From NCBI GenBank assembly GCA_015067795.1, contig SVLU01000005.1, forward strand, positions 28,484 through 92,483: a stretch of 64,000 nt of DNA, written 5' to 3'. The DNA comes from Oscillospiraceae bacterium. Its GTDB lineage: Bacteria > Bacillota > Clostridia > Oscillospirales > Oscillospiraceae. The notes below the pieces were generated by a model. It worked only from the letters and a program-made list of their open reading frames with translations. It did not search any database and was not told the origin of the DNA. A program made the translations under genes and the position numbers. This document shows positions 26,319-34,816 of the stretch, piece after piece (position 1 is the stretch's first letter; every line of letters starts with the position of its first letter).

Positions 26319-27293
26319 ATGTTTAATAAGCTTATTGAAACTCTGAAGGCAAATCCTAAGAAGATCGTTTTCACAGAAGGTCCTGACGCAAGAATTCTTG
26401 AAGCTGCTTCCAACATCAAGGCTCTCGGCGGATGCCTGACACCTATCCTCATCGGCAACGTTGACGAAGTTAAGGCTAACGCAGCTGCAGGCGGCTTCGA
26501 CATCGAAGGTCTTGAAATCATCGACCCTGCTACATACGCAGGTATGGATGAAATGGTTGACCAGATGGTAGCTCTCCGCAAGGGCAAGATGACAGCTGAC
26601 GAATGTCGTGCAGCTCTCGCAAAAGGCAACTACTTCGGTACAATGCTGGTAAAGATGGGCTATGCTGACTCCCTTCTCGGCGGTGCTACATATTCCACAG
26701 CAGACACAGTTCGTCCTGCTCTCCAGCTCATCAAGACAAAGCCGGGCAACAAGCTCGTTTCCTCTTGCTTCATCCTGGCTCGTGAAAAGGACGGCGTTCA
26801 GGAGCTCATCGCTATGGGTGACTGTGCCATCAATATCAAGCCTGATGAAGATGCTCTTGTTGAAATCGGTCTCGAAACAGCTAACTGTGCAAAGATCTTC
26901 GGTATCGATCCAAAGGTTGCTTACCTGAGCTTCTCCACAAAGGGCTCCGGCAAGGGCGAAGACGTTGACAAGGTTCGCAACGCTTGCGAAAAGGCAAAGG
27001 CTGCTGCTCCTGAGCTTGCTATCGACGGCGAACTCCAGTTCGACGCTGCTGTTTCCCCGGTTGTTGCCGCAACAAAGTGCAAGGGCTCTCCTGTTGCAGG
27101 TCAGGCTAACACCTTCATCTTCCCTGACATCAACGCAGGTAACATCGGCTATAAGATCGCTCAGAGACTTGGCGGCTATGCTGCTTATGGTCCTATCCTT
27201 CTTGGCCTGAACGCTCCTATCAATGACCTGTCCCGCGGCTGCGATGCTGACGAAGTTTACAAGATGGCTCTCATCACCGCTGCTCTGGCATAA
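26319..27293 (+). CDS. pta: Phosphate acetyltransferase
   Basis: The 324-residue protein is the short class of Pta, with KIVFTEGPDARILEAA near the N-terminus, GGATYSTADTVRPALQLI in the middle and the C-terminal FPDINAGNIGYKIAQRLGG. It converts acetyl-CoA and phosphate to acetyl phosphate for acetate formation with AckA (encoded here at 59.6 kb, not adjacent). ATG 26319 follows GGAGG. It is monocistronic with a strong terminator. Confidence 0.96.
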   Translation: MFNKLIETLKANPKKIVFTEGPDARILEAASNIKALGGCLTPILIGNVDEVKANAAAGGFDIEGLEIIDPATYAGMDEMVDQMVALRKGKMTADECRAALAKGNYFGTMLVKMGYADSLLGGATYSTADTVRPALQLIKTKPGNKLVSSCFILAREKDGVQELIAMGDCAINIKPDEDALVEIGLETANCAKIFGIDPKVAYLSFSTKGSGKGEDVDKVRNACEKAKAAAPELAIDGELQFDAAVSPVVAATKCKGSPVAGQANTFIFPDINAGNIGYKIAQRLGGYAAYGPILLGLNAPINDLSRGCDADEVYKMALITAALA

Positions 27294-27315
27294 GGACAAG
27301 CTAATTTAATATTTT

Positions 27316-27348
27316 AAGGGTGTCGCAATTTCTGCGACACCCTTTTTT
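27316..27348 (+). terminator. Terminator after pta
   Basis: AAGGGTGTCGCA/TGCGACACCCTT stem followed by TTTT. Confidence 0.85.
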
Positions 27349-27352
27349 GCGG

Positions 27353-27434
27353 AACGTCCGAAACGGCCGTTCCCTACAAACCGCCTTTATATCCCACCGC
27401 ATCTTTGTAGGGTTCGGTGCTTTGCGACGAACCG
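27353..27434. repeat. Interspersed repeat, family B copy 1
   Basis: TTTGTAGGGTTCGGTGCTTT (27404-27423) continues to CGACGAACCG and recurs at 28781-28810. Just upstream, GGAACGTCCG and CCGTTCCCTACAAA form inverted partners, so the element has TAGGG/CCCTA ends. Confidence 0.6.
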
Positions 27435-27450
27435 AGAATATAATAATTTC

Positions 27451-27475
27451 ACCCTGCCAAAATGCTTGGCAGGGT
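27451..27475. terminator. Hairpin at the 3' end of the coiled-coil membrane protein gene
   Basis: ACCCTGCCAA/TTGGCAGGGT stem with flanking AATAATT/AATTATT that extends it. It ends the minus-strand gene at 27481. Confidence 0.6.
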
Positions 27476-27480
27476 AATTA

Positions 27481-28371
27481 TTATATTCTTCTTATGTAGT
27501 CCGCAGTTGCAAAAAATGCTGTTGTAGCTGTGTTGCTTTCGATCATGTGCAAGTATGCGTTGCGTTCCTCGTTGTTTGCCTGGATCTGATCTAATTTTGC
27601 GTGCATCATTGCAGAATGTCTCTGCTGCTGTTCCATGAACTTCTGCTGATTTGAAGCTATCTGGTACTGATTAAAGATGATTTCCTTTTGATTTTCTATA
27701 ATTCTATCAAGCTTTGCTTTTATCTCTTCCAGAACAAACATACTAAGCGCATGGTCTAAGTCGTCTGCCATAGATGTACCGAACCAGTCATACAGGTATA
27801 CGGCAACATAAATATTGCGATATTGTCTTGGAATAACATTTGCTCTGTAAGCTTTGGTCAGCAGCTCTGAAACTTGAGCTTTCTCTTTTTGATAATTTGC
27901 TAATTGCCCTCTTACAGTAGGAATATTATTCTTTGCAAGTCTGTTCTCTTCTTCAATTCTGTAGTATTCATCAAGTTTCCGTTTATATTCTGCTTCTCGT
28001 TTTTCATTTTCTTCTTTTCCTTCTTTTATCAAGCCGATTGGTACGGCTGTAATAGCGCCACAGATTACACCGCAAAAAAGGCAAACGAAAGCCATTCCAT
28101 TATTAACGCTGTCGTTAAAGAATACACCAAAAAACATGATTACGCAAACAATCGTACAAAAGCCGAAGATTAAAAGTGCTATAACGCGTCCAAGAGTAAC
28201 CTCGTTCTCCAAACATGGTCTTGAAGGTTTAGGATTATATTTTCCATTTTGCAAACTTCCTATCTGATTTTCAAACCGATTGCATCGATTATTAAGCTTC
28301 ATATATGCCAAATGCAGCGCGCAAACATCCCTCAAATACGGCACAAGAAATTCTCTGTTGTATCTTGCCAT
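27481..28371 (-). CDS. Hypothetical membrane protein with coiled coil
   Basis: The 296-residue protein has a short N-terminal helical region, two close membrane helices (about residues 59-84 and 91-112) and a long cytoplasmic part rich in Glu, Lys and Gln with coiled-coil character (EENEKREAEYKRKLDEYYRI; NQYQIASNQQKFMEQQQRHS). No family is recognised. ATG 28371 has GGGAGG upstream. It is divergent from a small RHH regulator with repeated operator-like sites between, which makes it the likely target. Confidence 0.7.
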   Translation of the reverse strand: MARYNREFLVPYLRDVCALHLAYMKLNNRCNRFENQIGSLQNGKYNPKPSRPCLENEVTLGRVIALLIFGFCTIVCVIMFFGVFFNDSVNNGMAFVCLFCGVICGAITAVPIGLIKEGKEENEKREAEYKRKLDEYYRIEEENRLAKNNIPTVRGQLANYQKEKAQVSELLTKAYRANVIPRQYRNIYVAVYLYDWFGTSMADDLDHALSMFVLEEIKAKLDRIIENQKEIIFNQYQIASNQQKFMEQQQRHSAMMHAKLDQIQANNEERNAYLHMIESNTATTAFFATADYIRRI

Positions 28372-28427
28372 TCTTCATCCTCCCTTTTCATTCTAATAGA
28401 TAATGAATGATTTCATAGAAATTATAC

Positions 28428-28514
28428 TATACTTATGTAAGTATATCAATTAGCAAAAATCACAAATATATACTTATGGAATTATGCAATTTTTCACATA
28501 ATTACGTTAGTATA
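28428..28514. promoter_or_regulatory. Palindrome and half-sites, candidate RHH operator
   Basis: TATACTTATGTAAGTATA (28428-28445) is an 18-nt perfect palindrome. Half-sites TATACTTA (28469-28476) and TTAGTATA (28507-28514) follow at about 40-nt steps. The site lies between the divergent coiled-coil and RHH genes. Confidence 0.55.
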
Positions 28515-28537
28515 TATTCAGATTGTGAGGTGTGAAA

Positions 28538-28732
28538 ATGGCTTATTCTGATGCTCAAAAAGAAGCAACTGCAAGATATAATAAAAAAGCATACGATCGA
28601 ATTGATGTGATAGTACCAAAAGGCAAACGTCAGATAATCAAAGACTTTGCCGCAAGTCAGGGCAAAAGCCTAAATCGCTTTATCAATGATGCAATAGATT
28701 ATCAAATGAATAAAGGAAAAGAAACTGAGTGA
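28538..28732 (+). CDS. Small ribbon-helix-helix (Arc/CopG-like) protein
   Basis: The 64-residue protein begins MAYSDAQKEATARYNKKAYD and continues DRIDVIVPKGKRQIIKDFAA then SQGKSLNRFINDAID, a beta strand and two helices of the RHH fold used by antitoxins and small repressors. ATG 28538 follows GAGGTG; GTG 28532 is inside that Shine-Dalgarno. No toxin gene follows on the same strand, so a role as a stand-alone repressor is more likely than a toxin-antitoxin pair. Confidence 0.8.
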   Translation: MAYSDAQKEATARYNKKAYDRIDVIVPKGKRQIIKDFAASQGKSLNRFINDAIDYQMNKGKETE

Positions 28733-28780
28733 TCATTATTCTCATGAATAGCATCACTCAGTTTTTTGTGATCTATCACT

Positions 28781-28810
28781 TTGTAGGGTTCGGCGCTTTG
28801 CGACGAACCG
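28781..28810. repeat. Interspersed repeat, family B copy 2
   Basis: TTGTAGGGTTCGGCGCTTTG followed by CGACGAACCG matches the copy at 27404-27434 with one base change. Confidence 0.6.
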
Positions 28811-28840
28811 TTCACTCAATTATTATTAATACTTTGTTCA

Positions 28841-28887
28841 TTGACTTATTTAGACTACTGTGATAGTATAGACTATAGTAATAGTCT
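28841..28887 (+). promoter_or_regulatory. Promoter and operator of the blaI-like operon
   Basis: TTGACT (28841-28846) and TAGTAT (28864-28869) are 17 nt apart. ACTA/TAGT (28854-28867) overlaps the -10. A perfect inverted repeat AGACTAT-AGTA-ATAGTCT lies at 28870-28887. BlaI/MecI repressors bind ACTA-type dyads, so autorepression is likely. Confidence 0.65.
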
Positions 28888-28900
28888 AAGAGGTGAAACT

Positions 28901-29257
28901 ATGGATATAAAATTATTCGACAGCGAAATGAAGCTTATGGAGATAATATGGCCACATGAGAGTATAAGTGCAAAGGATGTGAGCCTGATCGCGGCTGAAC
29001 GCATCGGCTGGAACAAAAACACCACTTATACTGTTCTGAAAAAGCTGGAAGCTAAGGGATATATCCGCCGTGACGACCCGGGATTTATCTGCACTCCCCT
29101 TATTTCCAGAGAGGAAGTGCGTAAATCCGAAACAAAAGGGCTTGTAGACAGGCTCTTTGGAGGGTCAAAAAAAGCTTTGTTCTCCGCTCTTTTACAGGAT
29201 GAAACTCTCACACAGGAGGATATAAATGAACTGCGTGACATGATCGAAAAGAGGTGA
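28901..29257 (+). CDS. BlaI/MecI-type transcriptional repressor
   Basis: The 118-residue protein has the winged-helix of the penicillinase repressor family (LFDSEMKLMEIIWPHESISA, then KNTTYTVLKKLEAKGYIRRD) and a C-terminal dimer helix region. ATG 28901 follows GAGGTGA; the frame is open upstream, but that part covers the operator. BlaI repressors are inactivated by proteolysis after BlaR1 senses a ligand. The next gene is the matching M56 sensor peptidase. No beta-lactamase gene is present. Confidence 0.9.
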   Translation: MDIKLFDSEMKLMEIIWPHESISAKDVSLIAAERIGWNKNTTYTVLKKLEAKGYIRRDDPGFICTPLISREEVRKSETKGLVDRLFGGSKKALFSALLQDETLTQEDINELRDMIEKR

Positions 29258-29260
29258 CCC

Positions 29261-30169
29261 ATGCTTAGCGAGATATTTTACTGGTTTCTCAATATGAGCA
29301 TCACGGGTACCATCATCGGGTTTGTGGTGCTGACTTTAAGTAAGGTCATTAAAAATCAAAGACGTATTTATTATATTTTGTGGGCGATACCGTTTATCAG
29401 ATTTTGGGTACCCTTTGCACCGGTAAGTAAATACGGTCTTATGGAGCTTATCACCAGGCTGTCTGAAAGGACGGTAGTTCTCACCGACAGATCCCACACC
29501 ATGGCAATGACCAATCACATGGCATATGCAGACAGTTATTTTCCCATTGTCTACAAAACCAATTTGATAGCAAAAATCTTTGAGATCGGTTCTGTTATCT
29601 GGCTTATCATTGCTGTCAGCATTATTCTTGTTCTGGTAATAAGTTATATATTTGCAAAACGTGAGATAAGAAACGCGATGCACTACAAAGAAAACATCTG
29701 GTTTTCAGATAAGCTTCATTCTCCCGCTATATACGGCATTATTCGTCCAAAAATCGTGATGCCCGAAAACTACAAAGCTCGGGATATCTCCTTTGTTCTG
29801 ATGCATGAAAATGTACATATTAAATGTCTGGACAACCTATGGCGAGCTATTGCCCTTATAACTGCGGCGGCACATTGGTTTAATCCATTTGTGTGGCTGT
29901 TTGTAAGAAGCTTTTTTAATGAAATGGAGTTTTCCTGTGATGAAAAGGTTTTGGCTCGGTGTGACGAAAGTGAATACAAGTCTTATGCCCTTTCTCTTAT
30001 TGAGTCTGCGGAAGTCAGGTCGAAGCTTGTTGCAGCCTATACCGGAGGAAAGTTAAGTAAGAGAATTGAACATATCCTCACATGGAGGAAAATGTCGATC
30101 TTTGGTGCTGTTTGCTTTATTATTTTCGCTTCGGCGATTGCCTGTGTACTGATAACCAATCCCATGTAG
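29261..30169 (+). CDS. BlaR1/MecR1-like M56 membrane peptidase
   Basis: The 302-residue protein has four predicted membrane helices and the M56 zinc motif HENVH (residues ~186-190) with the following HWFNPFVW and NEMEFSCDEKVL segments. It ends after one last C-terminal helix and has no extracellular penicillin-binding sensor domain, so it is shorter than true BlaR1. It probably senses another signal and cleaves the BlaI-like repressor. It starts 3 nt after the repressor stop. Confidence 0.87.
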   Translation: MLSEIFYWFLNMSITGTIIGFVVLTLSKVIKNQRRIYYILWAIPFIRFWVPFAPVSKYGLMELITRLSERTVVLTDRSHTMAMTNHMAYADSYFPIVYKTNLIAKIFEIGSVIWLIIAVSIILVLVISYIFAKREIRNAMHYKENIWFSDKLHSPAIYGIIRPKIVMPENYKARDISFVLMHENVHIKCLDNLWRAIALITAAAHWFNPFVWLFVRSFFNEMEFSCDEKVLARCDESEYKSYALSLIESAEVRSKLVAAYTGGKLSKRIEHILTWRKMSIFGAVCFIIFASAIACVLITNPM

Positions 30170-30182
30170 AAAGGAATGTCTT

Positions 30183-30752
30183 ATGGTGAAACGAAGCTTT
30201 TTTATAATTCTTGCGGCTCTTTGCCTGTTTCTTTCCGCCTGTTCCGCAGGTACTCCCGATACCTCTGCCGACGGTGTTTTAAATCAGGTAAAAAAAGAGG
30301 ACTATGTAGTATTTGAAGATCTGAGACTTACAAGTGGAAAACGTATCTGGAATAAATTTTATAGAACTGCCATGGAGGGCGACCACTGCTCTGTTAACAT
30401 TGCTCACTACTACACTCTGGACAAGAACTCTGTAAGTGAGGAGTATTATGAAGCGGAAAAGGACAACTATCCTGTAATTTACTTAGCAGAGCTGAGTTTT
30501 GACGGTAATGAATATAACATCAAAGTTTGGAACAGCAATAAGACTGAGCTTGACACCGACAGGACATATAAATATCTTATGCACTACACAGGCGAGCCAA
30601 ATTCTCCCGATGCTGTATTCTCAAGCTACGATAACTACGTTCTTGTCAATGACAACACCGTGACCTATGAGGATATCCAATGGGGAATGTACAGCTCTCA
30701 GCTTGGTGACTATATAGACCATTACAGCGTTTATATTGATCATATTGATTAG
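30183..30752 (+). CDS. Hypothetical lipoprotein of the blaI-like operon
   Basis: The 189-residue protein has a lipoprotein signal (MVKRSFFIILAALCLFLSAC) with lipobox LSAC at residues 17-20. The mature part is acidic and tyrosine-rich (DNYVLVNDNTVTYEDIQWGM). No family is recognised. It follows the M56 gene by 13 nt and carries AAAGGAA before the ATG. As a surface lipoprotein in the operon it could be part of the response or a sensor partner. Confidence 0.7.
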   Translation: MVKRSFFIILAALCLFLSACSAGTPDTSADGVLNQVKKEDYVVFEDLRLTSGKRIWNKFYRTAMEGDHCSVNIAHYYTLDKNSVSEEYYEAEKDNYPVIYLAELSFDGNEYNIKVWNSNKTELDTDRTYKYLMHYTGEPNSPDAVFSSYDNYVLVNDNTVTYEDIQWGMYSSQLGDYIDHYSVYIDHID

Positions 30753-30767
30753 CTTTGGAGGTGTGGG

Positions 30768-31709
30768 ATGAAAAATAAATTCAATAAATATTACATTTTT
30801 TCTGTTTTAGGTACACTTCTTCTCTCCTGCTATCCTATTTACATGGGAATAGATGTCATACGCCAAATGGTACTGTACGGTACTGTTATGAGTGAAAGCT
30901 ATCCTAAATATATAATTCCCTATACTCCGATCTGCATTGCGATACTTGCAGGTGTTCTCCTGATGCCAATTGCAATCAGGCTGTTTAAAAAGCTGTCACT
31001 TTTGGTTATGTCCGTTTTTTCAACAGGGGTGTTTTTCCTTACTGAGCTTATCCTGGAAAACACGGTCATCATCACCGACACGGTTGAGACTACTCTTGAA
31101 AGCTGGCAGATGTATATGTGCTACGTCCCACGTGAAACGGTTACGGTGACACCTGTGGAAATTCTCATTGGTGAGTACAGTCCAACATTCAAGCTTCATT
31201 TTTATATTATCTCCATCGTACTTATTCTCTCTGTTCTCAACTGCTTTTACGGTTTTGGCATGATGATAAAAAGCGGTGATAAGCGTAGAGCAAAGCATCT
31301 CGTTCTGCAAACCATTGCAAGCATACTGTTTTTAGCCCTTTGCATTTTTGCCTGCTTTACAGCCTTTTTCAGAACAGGTGAGCTTACTGTTTCTCCGATT
31401 TCTGCCGTCCTTATGGGCACTTTCTTCATCGTATTCGGTGTGACCATGGGCATTTATACAGGCTCATTCTTTTTGGGACACGGGTCTCTGCTGTCCCTGT
31501 ATATTCCTGCAGCAGTCGCTTCGCTTGTGACCTTCATTATGTACATAGGAGAAATGATACTTCTTAACGGCGAGCTTTACCGTTTTGATACAGGTATTGT
31601 ATTTTCGGAGCTTGGCAGTATCATTCTCGCTCCTGTGGATATCTTTATCATATTGTTATCGGGAGTTATTACGGTTATAATACTCAAGGCTGCGGCATAT
31701 AGGAACTGA
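30768..31709 (+). CDS. Hypothetical polytopic membrane protein of the blaI-like operon
   Basis: The 313-residue protein has about eight membrane helices and an exposed loop at residues ~95-125 (ITDTVETTLESWQMYMCYVP). No transporter signature is visible. It starts 15 nt after the lipoprotein gene, with GGAGG. A terminator hairpin follows, so it is the last gene of the BlaI-M56-lipoprotein-membrane protein operon. Confidence 0.7.
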   Translation: MKNKFNKYYIFSVLGTLLLSCYPIYMGIDVIRQMVLYGTVMSESYPKYIIPYTPICIAILAGVLLMPIAIRLFKKLSLLVMSVFSTGVFFLTELILENTVIITDTVETTLESWQMYMCYVPRETVTVTPVEILIGEYSPTFKLHFYIISIVLILSVLNCFYGFGMMIKSGDKRRAKHLVLQTIASILFLALCIFACFTAFFRTGELTVSPISAVLMGTFFIVFGVTMGIYTGSFFLGHGSLLSLYIPAAVASLVTFIMYIGEMILLNGELYRFDTGIVFSELGSIILAPVDIFIILLSGVITVIILKAAAYRN

Positions 31710-31744
31710 ATTCCATTATTTTAAAAATTTCCATGTATAAGATT

Positions 31745-31782
31745 ATCCTTATGTGGTGAAAATACCCACATAAGGATTTTTT
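31745..31782 (+). terminator. Terminator of the blaI-like operon
   Basis: ATCCTTATGTGG/CCACATAAGGAT stem followed by TTTTTTATT. Confidence 0.8.
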
Positions 31783-31795
31783 ATTGGAGGCTAAT

Positions 31796-32542
31796 ATGAA
31801 CGACGATAAGAAAAGGAACAAGTATTTCACAGAAAAGGGACTTTACATAGTCCTCTTTGTATGTGTGGCTATTGTAGGTATCGCATCCTGGGCGCTTCTG
31901 TTTCACGGCCTTGGCAATGACGAAACGGCAGTTCCTGTAAGCGGAACGGTTGACGAGGTGCTGGATGAGGAAAACGACTCCGAAACCGCTGAACCTGAAA
32001 CCGAAGCACCTGAAGCGGAGGAAACAAAATCAGCCGAACCGGCTGATGAGGCTGTCAGCGTTTGGAAAGAGGTTGAACCCACAACCGAAGAGCCGGTAGA
32101 GGAACCCAAGGAGGACTCAACCGAAAAGACGGCTGATTATATCTGGCCTCTTGCAGGTGCGGTACAGGTTTCCTATTCCATGGACGAGCTTGTTTACGAC
32201 AAGACCATGGCAGACTGGCGTACCCATGACGGCATCGACATCGAAGCACAGGTGGGAACCCGGGTCATGGCGGTAACCGATGGTACAGTTACCGAGGTTA
32301 ATACCGATGATATGTACGGTACAACTGTTGTAATCAGCCATTCGGATGGTACTGAAAGCATCTATTCCAATCTTGCGAGTGTCCCGACCGTTGAAGTTGG
32401 TGATACGGTAAGCTGCGGCGATATCATTGGCTCCGTAGGCGATACTGCGGAAGCCGAAACAAGTGAGGTCAGCCATCTCCACTTCGCAATGAAGAAGGAC
32501 GGCAAAAGCGTTGACCCCAACGAATTTCTCCCAAACCGCTAA
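31796..32542 (+). CDS. SpoIIQ-like M23 peptidase-fold protein
   Basis: The 248-residue protein has one N-terminal membrane helix (residues ~16-38), an acidic linker and a C-terminal LytM/M23 domain. The segment YSMDELVYDKTMADWRTHDG is diagnostic of SpoIIQ. The metal ligands H144 and D148 (THDGIDI) and H227/H229 (SHLHF) are all present. SpoIIQ spans the forespore membrane and docks with SpoIIIAH during engulfment. ATG 31796 follows GGAGG. Its presence supports spore formation. Confidence 0.85.
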   Translation: MNDDKKRNKYFTEKGLYIVLFVCVAIVGIASWALLFHGLGNDETAVPVSGTVDEVLDEENDSETAEPETEAPEAEETKSAEPADEAVSVWKEVEPTTEEPVEEPKEDSTEKTADYIWPLAGAVQVSYSMDELVYDKTMADWRTHDGIDIEAQVGTRVMAVTDGTVTEVNTDDMYGTTVVISHSDGTESIYSNLASVPTVEVGDTVSCGDIIGSVGDTAEAETSEVSHLHFAMKKDGKSVDPNEFLPNR

Positions 32543-32570
32543 CTCCGGCTATAAGCTTTTTCATTTGTCA

Positions 32571-32600
32571 GCGCCTTTCTGTATTTTTACAGAGAGGCGT
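32571..32600 (+). terminator. Hairpin after the SpoIIQ-like gene
   Basis: GCGCCTTTCTGT/ACAGAGAGGCGT stem with a 6-nt loop; the following T-run is weak. Confidence 0.5.
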
Positions 32601-32661
32601 TGACTATTTTGTTGTGTGGATGTAAAATTCAATTAATCTTGAGTAAAGGAGATTGCTCAAC

Positions 32662-33588
32662 ATGAAAATCTACAACAGCATAGCCGAAACAATAGGCGGC
32701 ACACCTCTTATCAGACTTACAAAGACAGAAAAGCTCCATTCCCTGAAAGCCCAACTCATAATCAAGGCAGAGTCCTTTAACCCGGGTGGAAGTGCCAAGG
32801 ACAGGGTTGGTCTGGAAATGGTTCTTGACGCTGAGCACAGAGGAATTCTTCAGCCCGGCGGTACAATAATCGAGCCTACAAGCGGCAACACAGGTATTGG
32901 CCTTGCCGTTATGGCTGCTGTAAAGGACTATAAGCTTATTATCACCATGCCCGACACCATGAGCGTTGAACGTCAGAAGCTGATGGCGGCTTACGGTGCA
33001 GAAATAATCCTCACCGATGGTGTTCTCGGTATGAAAGGTGCTATCGCGAAGGCGGAGGAGCTTGCCGCTTCCATTCCAAACAGCTTCATTGCAGGACAGT
33101 TTGAAAATCCTGCCAATCCCGCCGCTCATTACAATGCAACCGGTCCTGAGCTTTGGGCGGACTCAGATGGAAAGGTTGATATTTTCGTTGCAGGCATCGG
33201 CACAGGCGGCACTATTACAGGCACAGGCCGTTATCTCAAGGAGAGAAATCCCGAAATACAGGTGATCGGCGTTGAGCCTGCCGATTCCCCAGTTCTCACG
33301 GAGGGGCGTTCAGGACCTCACGGCTTACAGGGCATCGGTGCTAATTTTATACCCGATGTTCTTGATATGTCCGTTGTTGACAGGGTGATGACACGAACCA
33401 CCCGACAGGCGTACGCCGCAGGCCGTGAGCTTGCCCGGGAGGAAGGTATCCTTGTCGGCATCAGCTCAGGCGCGGCTCTATCCGCAGGTATTGAGCTTGC
33501 CAAATTAGAGGAAAACCGCGGAAAGGTAATAGTTGTACTTTTACCGGACAGCGGCGAGAGGTATCTTTCAACTGATATGTTCGATTGA
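32662..33588 (+). CDS. cysK: Cysteine synthase (O-acetylserine sulfhydrylase)
   Basis: The 308-residue PLP enzyme has the PLP lysine K46 in NPGGSAKDRVG, the TSGNTGIGLA phosphate-binding loop, the GTGGTITGTGRYLKE glycine loop and SSGAAL near the C-terminus. It makes cysteine from O-acetylserine and sulfide. ATG 32662 follows AAAGGAGA; an in-frame TTG at 32653 is too close to it. It is monocistronic with a clear terminator. Confidence 0.95.
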   Translation: MKIYNSIAETIGGTPLIRLTKTEKLHSLKAQLIIKAESFNPGGSAKDRVGLEMVLDAEHRGILQPGGTIIEPTSGNTGIGLAVMAAVKDYKLIITMPDTMSVERQKLMAAYGAEIILTDGVLGMKGAIAKAEELAASIPNSFIAGQFENPANPAAHYNATGPELWADSDGKVDIFVAGIGTGGTITGTGRYLKERNPEIQVIGVEPADSPVLTEGRSGPHGLQGIGANFIPDVLDMSVVDRVMTRTTRQAYAAGRELAREEGILVGISSGAALSAGIELAKLEENRGKVIVVLLPDSGERYLSTDMFD

Positions 33589-33622
33589 ATTTCAGCTTCT
33601 GTTTATACAGAGCCAATAATCA

Positions 33623-33655
33623 AAGCCCAAGTTGTCATAAAGACAACTTGGGCTT
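33623..33655 (+). terminator. Terminator after cysK
   Basis: AAGCCCAAGTTGTC/GACAACTTGGGCTT, 14-bp perfect stem with loop ATAAA. Confidence 0.7.
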
Positions 33656-33788
33656 ATTGCAAATCACAGGTTTTGTGTTGTATAGAGAAAGAGAGTTGCT
33701 AATGCACTGTACTATTTTCAGCAAAAAATATTGAGTCATAAAGACTTGAAGTTAATTGGAAATTGCCGAAATATATATCATATGGTTT

Positions 33789-34790
33789 TTAGAATATAAA
33801 CGAAAACGACCCATAAACGCAAAGGAAAAATAGCATTATTATACCTGCAATAATATTCTTTTTATACTTAAGACCTTTTGCCTTTAATATAAATCCGAAA
33901 ATAATTGATATAGTCGGAATAGGGGTGAATAAAAAGAATAACCACATATTTTCAACAAATAAGCCATTAAAACTTGATACAGCTCCCACTGTAGCCAATG
34001 CACCGAATATTGACAGAAGCGAAGCCACAAATAATAAAATAGATATTGTCCGCCATTTGTTTGGAACTGTATTTTCTATTGTTTTAGACGGATTCTTATA
34101 CATGAACGAATAAAAAACGGAATTATCTTTCAAATCACTTTTTCGTACAATGAAATTTTGTCCACCAAATTGGAAGAACAACCAATTACCCAAATGTTGT
34201 ATTTGTTCGATATCTGTATAATAACATTTTGAATCGCGAATTTTTTCGTTTTCGCGATATATATTTACACTTATGTGTTCGTCAAAAATCTTATATTCGT
34301 AAGTTGATTTACAAACCCTTTCGATACTGCTTTTAAAAGTCTTGCTGTATGCGAGAATCCATTTAATATGATAAACTAACCCAATAAAAAGCATTCCAAA
34401 AGCAAGGCCTATCATAAAGTCAGGTGCGTGGTTGAGAATAAAGAATATTGTGAAAAGAACAGATACTATTGTAAAAACAATAGGTCTTTTATAAATGCTT
34501 TTTCTTTGTAATCGATGCAATTCGTTCAATTCTCGTTTTGTGAAATTAAACTGATATGCTTCTATCGGTTGGGCTTCAGTGTTTTGCAGCGTGTTCTCAA
34601 AACCCAGTATTGCATCAACTGTAACACCAAAGATTTCTTTTAATCGTTTTAAATTATCGATTGTCGGAACAGTTTGATTATTTTCCCAAAGGCTGATTGT
34701 TTGTCTGCTTACAAGCATTTTTTGACCAAGCTCTTCTTGCGACATTCCAAGTTCTTTCCTGTGATTTTGAATAATTTCGCCAACTGTCAT
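33789..34790 (-). CDS. XRE regulator fused to YcxB-like membrane domain
   Basis: The 333-residue protein has an N-terminal HTH (GMSQEELGQKMLVSRQTISL then WENNQTVPTIDNLKRLKEI), two membrane helices (~103-140), a soluble YcxB-like region (FDEHISVNIYRENEKIR and QNFIVRKSDL) and three C-terminal helices. It is a membrane-tethered DNA-binding protein. ATG 34790 follows GAGGTGA. The gene is AT-rich compared with neighbours. It lies alone, with repeated TCACTTG sites upstream that suggest autoregulation. Confidence 0.8.
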   Translation of the reverse strand: MTVGEIIQNHRKELGMSQEELGQKMLVSRQTISLWENNQTVPTIDNLKRLKEIFGVTVDAILGFENTLQNTEAQPIEAYQFNFTKRELNELHRLQRKSIYKRPIVFTIVSVLFTIFFILNHAPDFMIGLAFGMLFIGLVYHIKWILAYSKTFKSSIERVCKSTYEYKIFDEHISVNIYRENEKIRDSKCYYTDIEQIQHLGNWLFFQFGGQNFIVRKSDLKDNSVFYSFMYKNPSKTIENTVPNKWRTISILLFVASLLSIFGALATVGAVSSFNGLFVENMWLFFLFTPIPTISIIFGFILKAKGLKYKKNIIAGIIMLFFLCVYGSFSFIF

Positions 34791-34816
34791 AAATGTCACC
34801 TCTTTTGCTTGGTTTA

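Noticed and set aside
26175..27299. A 374-codon open frame opposite pta
   Set aside because: Antisense shadow; pta is complete with promoter and terminator.
28538..28732. RHH gene as the antitoxin of a type II toxin-antitoxin pair
   Set aside because: No toxin-like frame follows on the same strand within 150 nt; the region after it holds a repeat.
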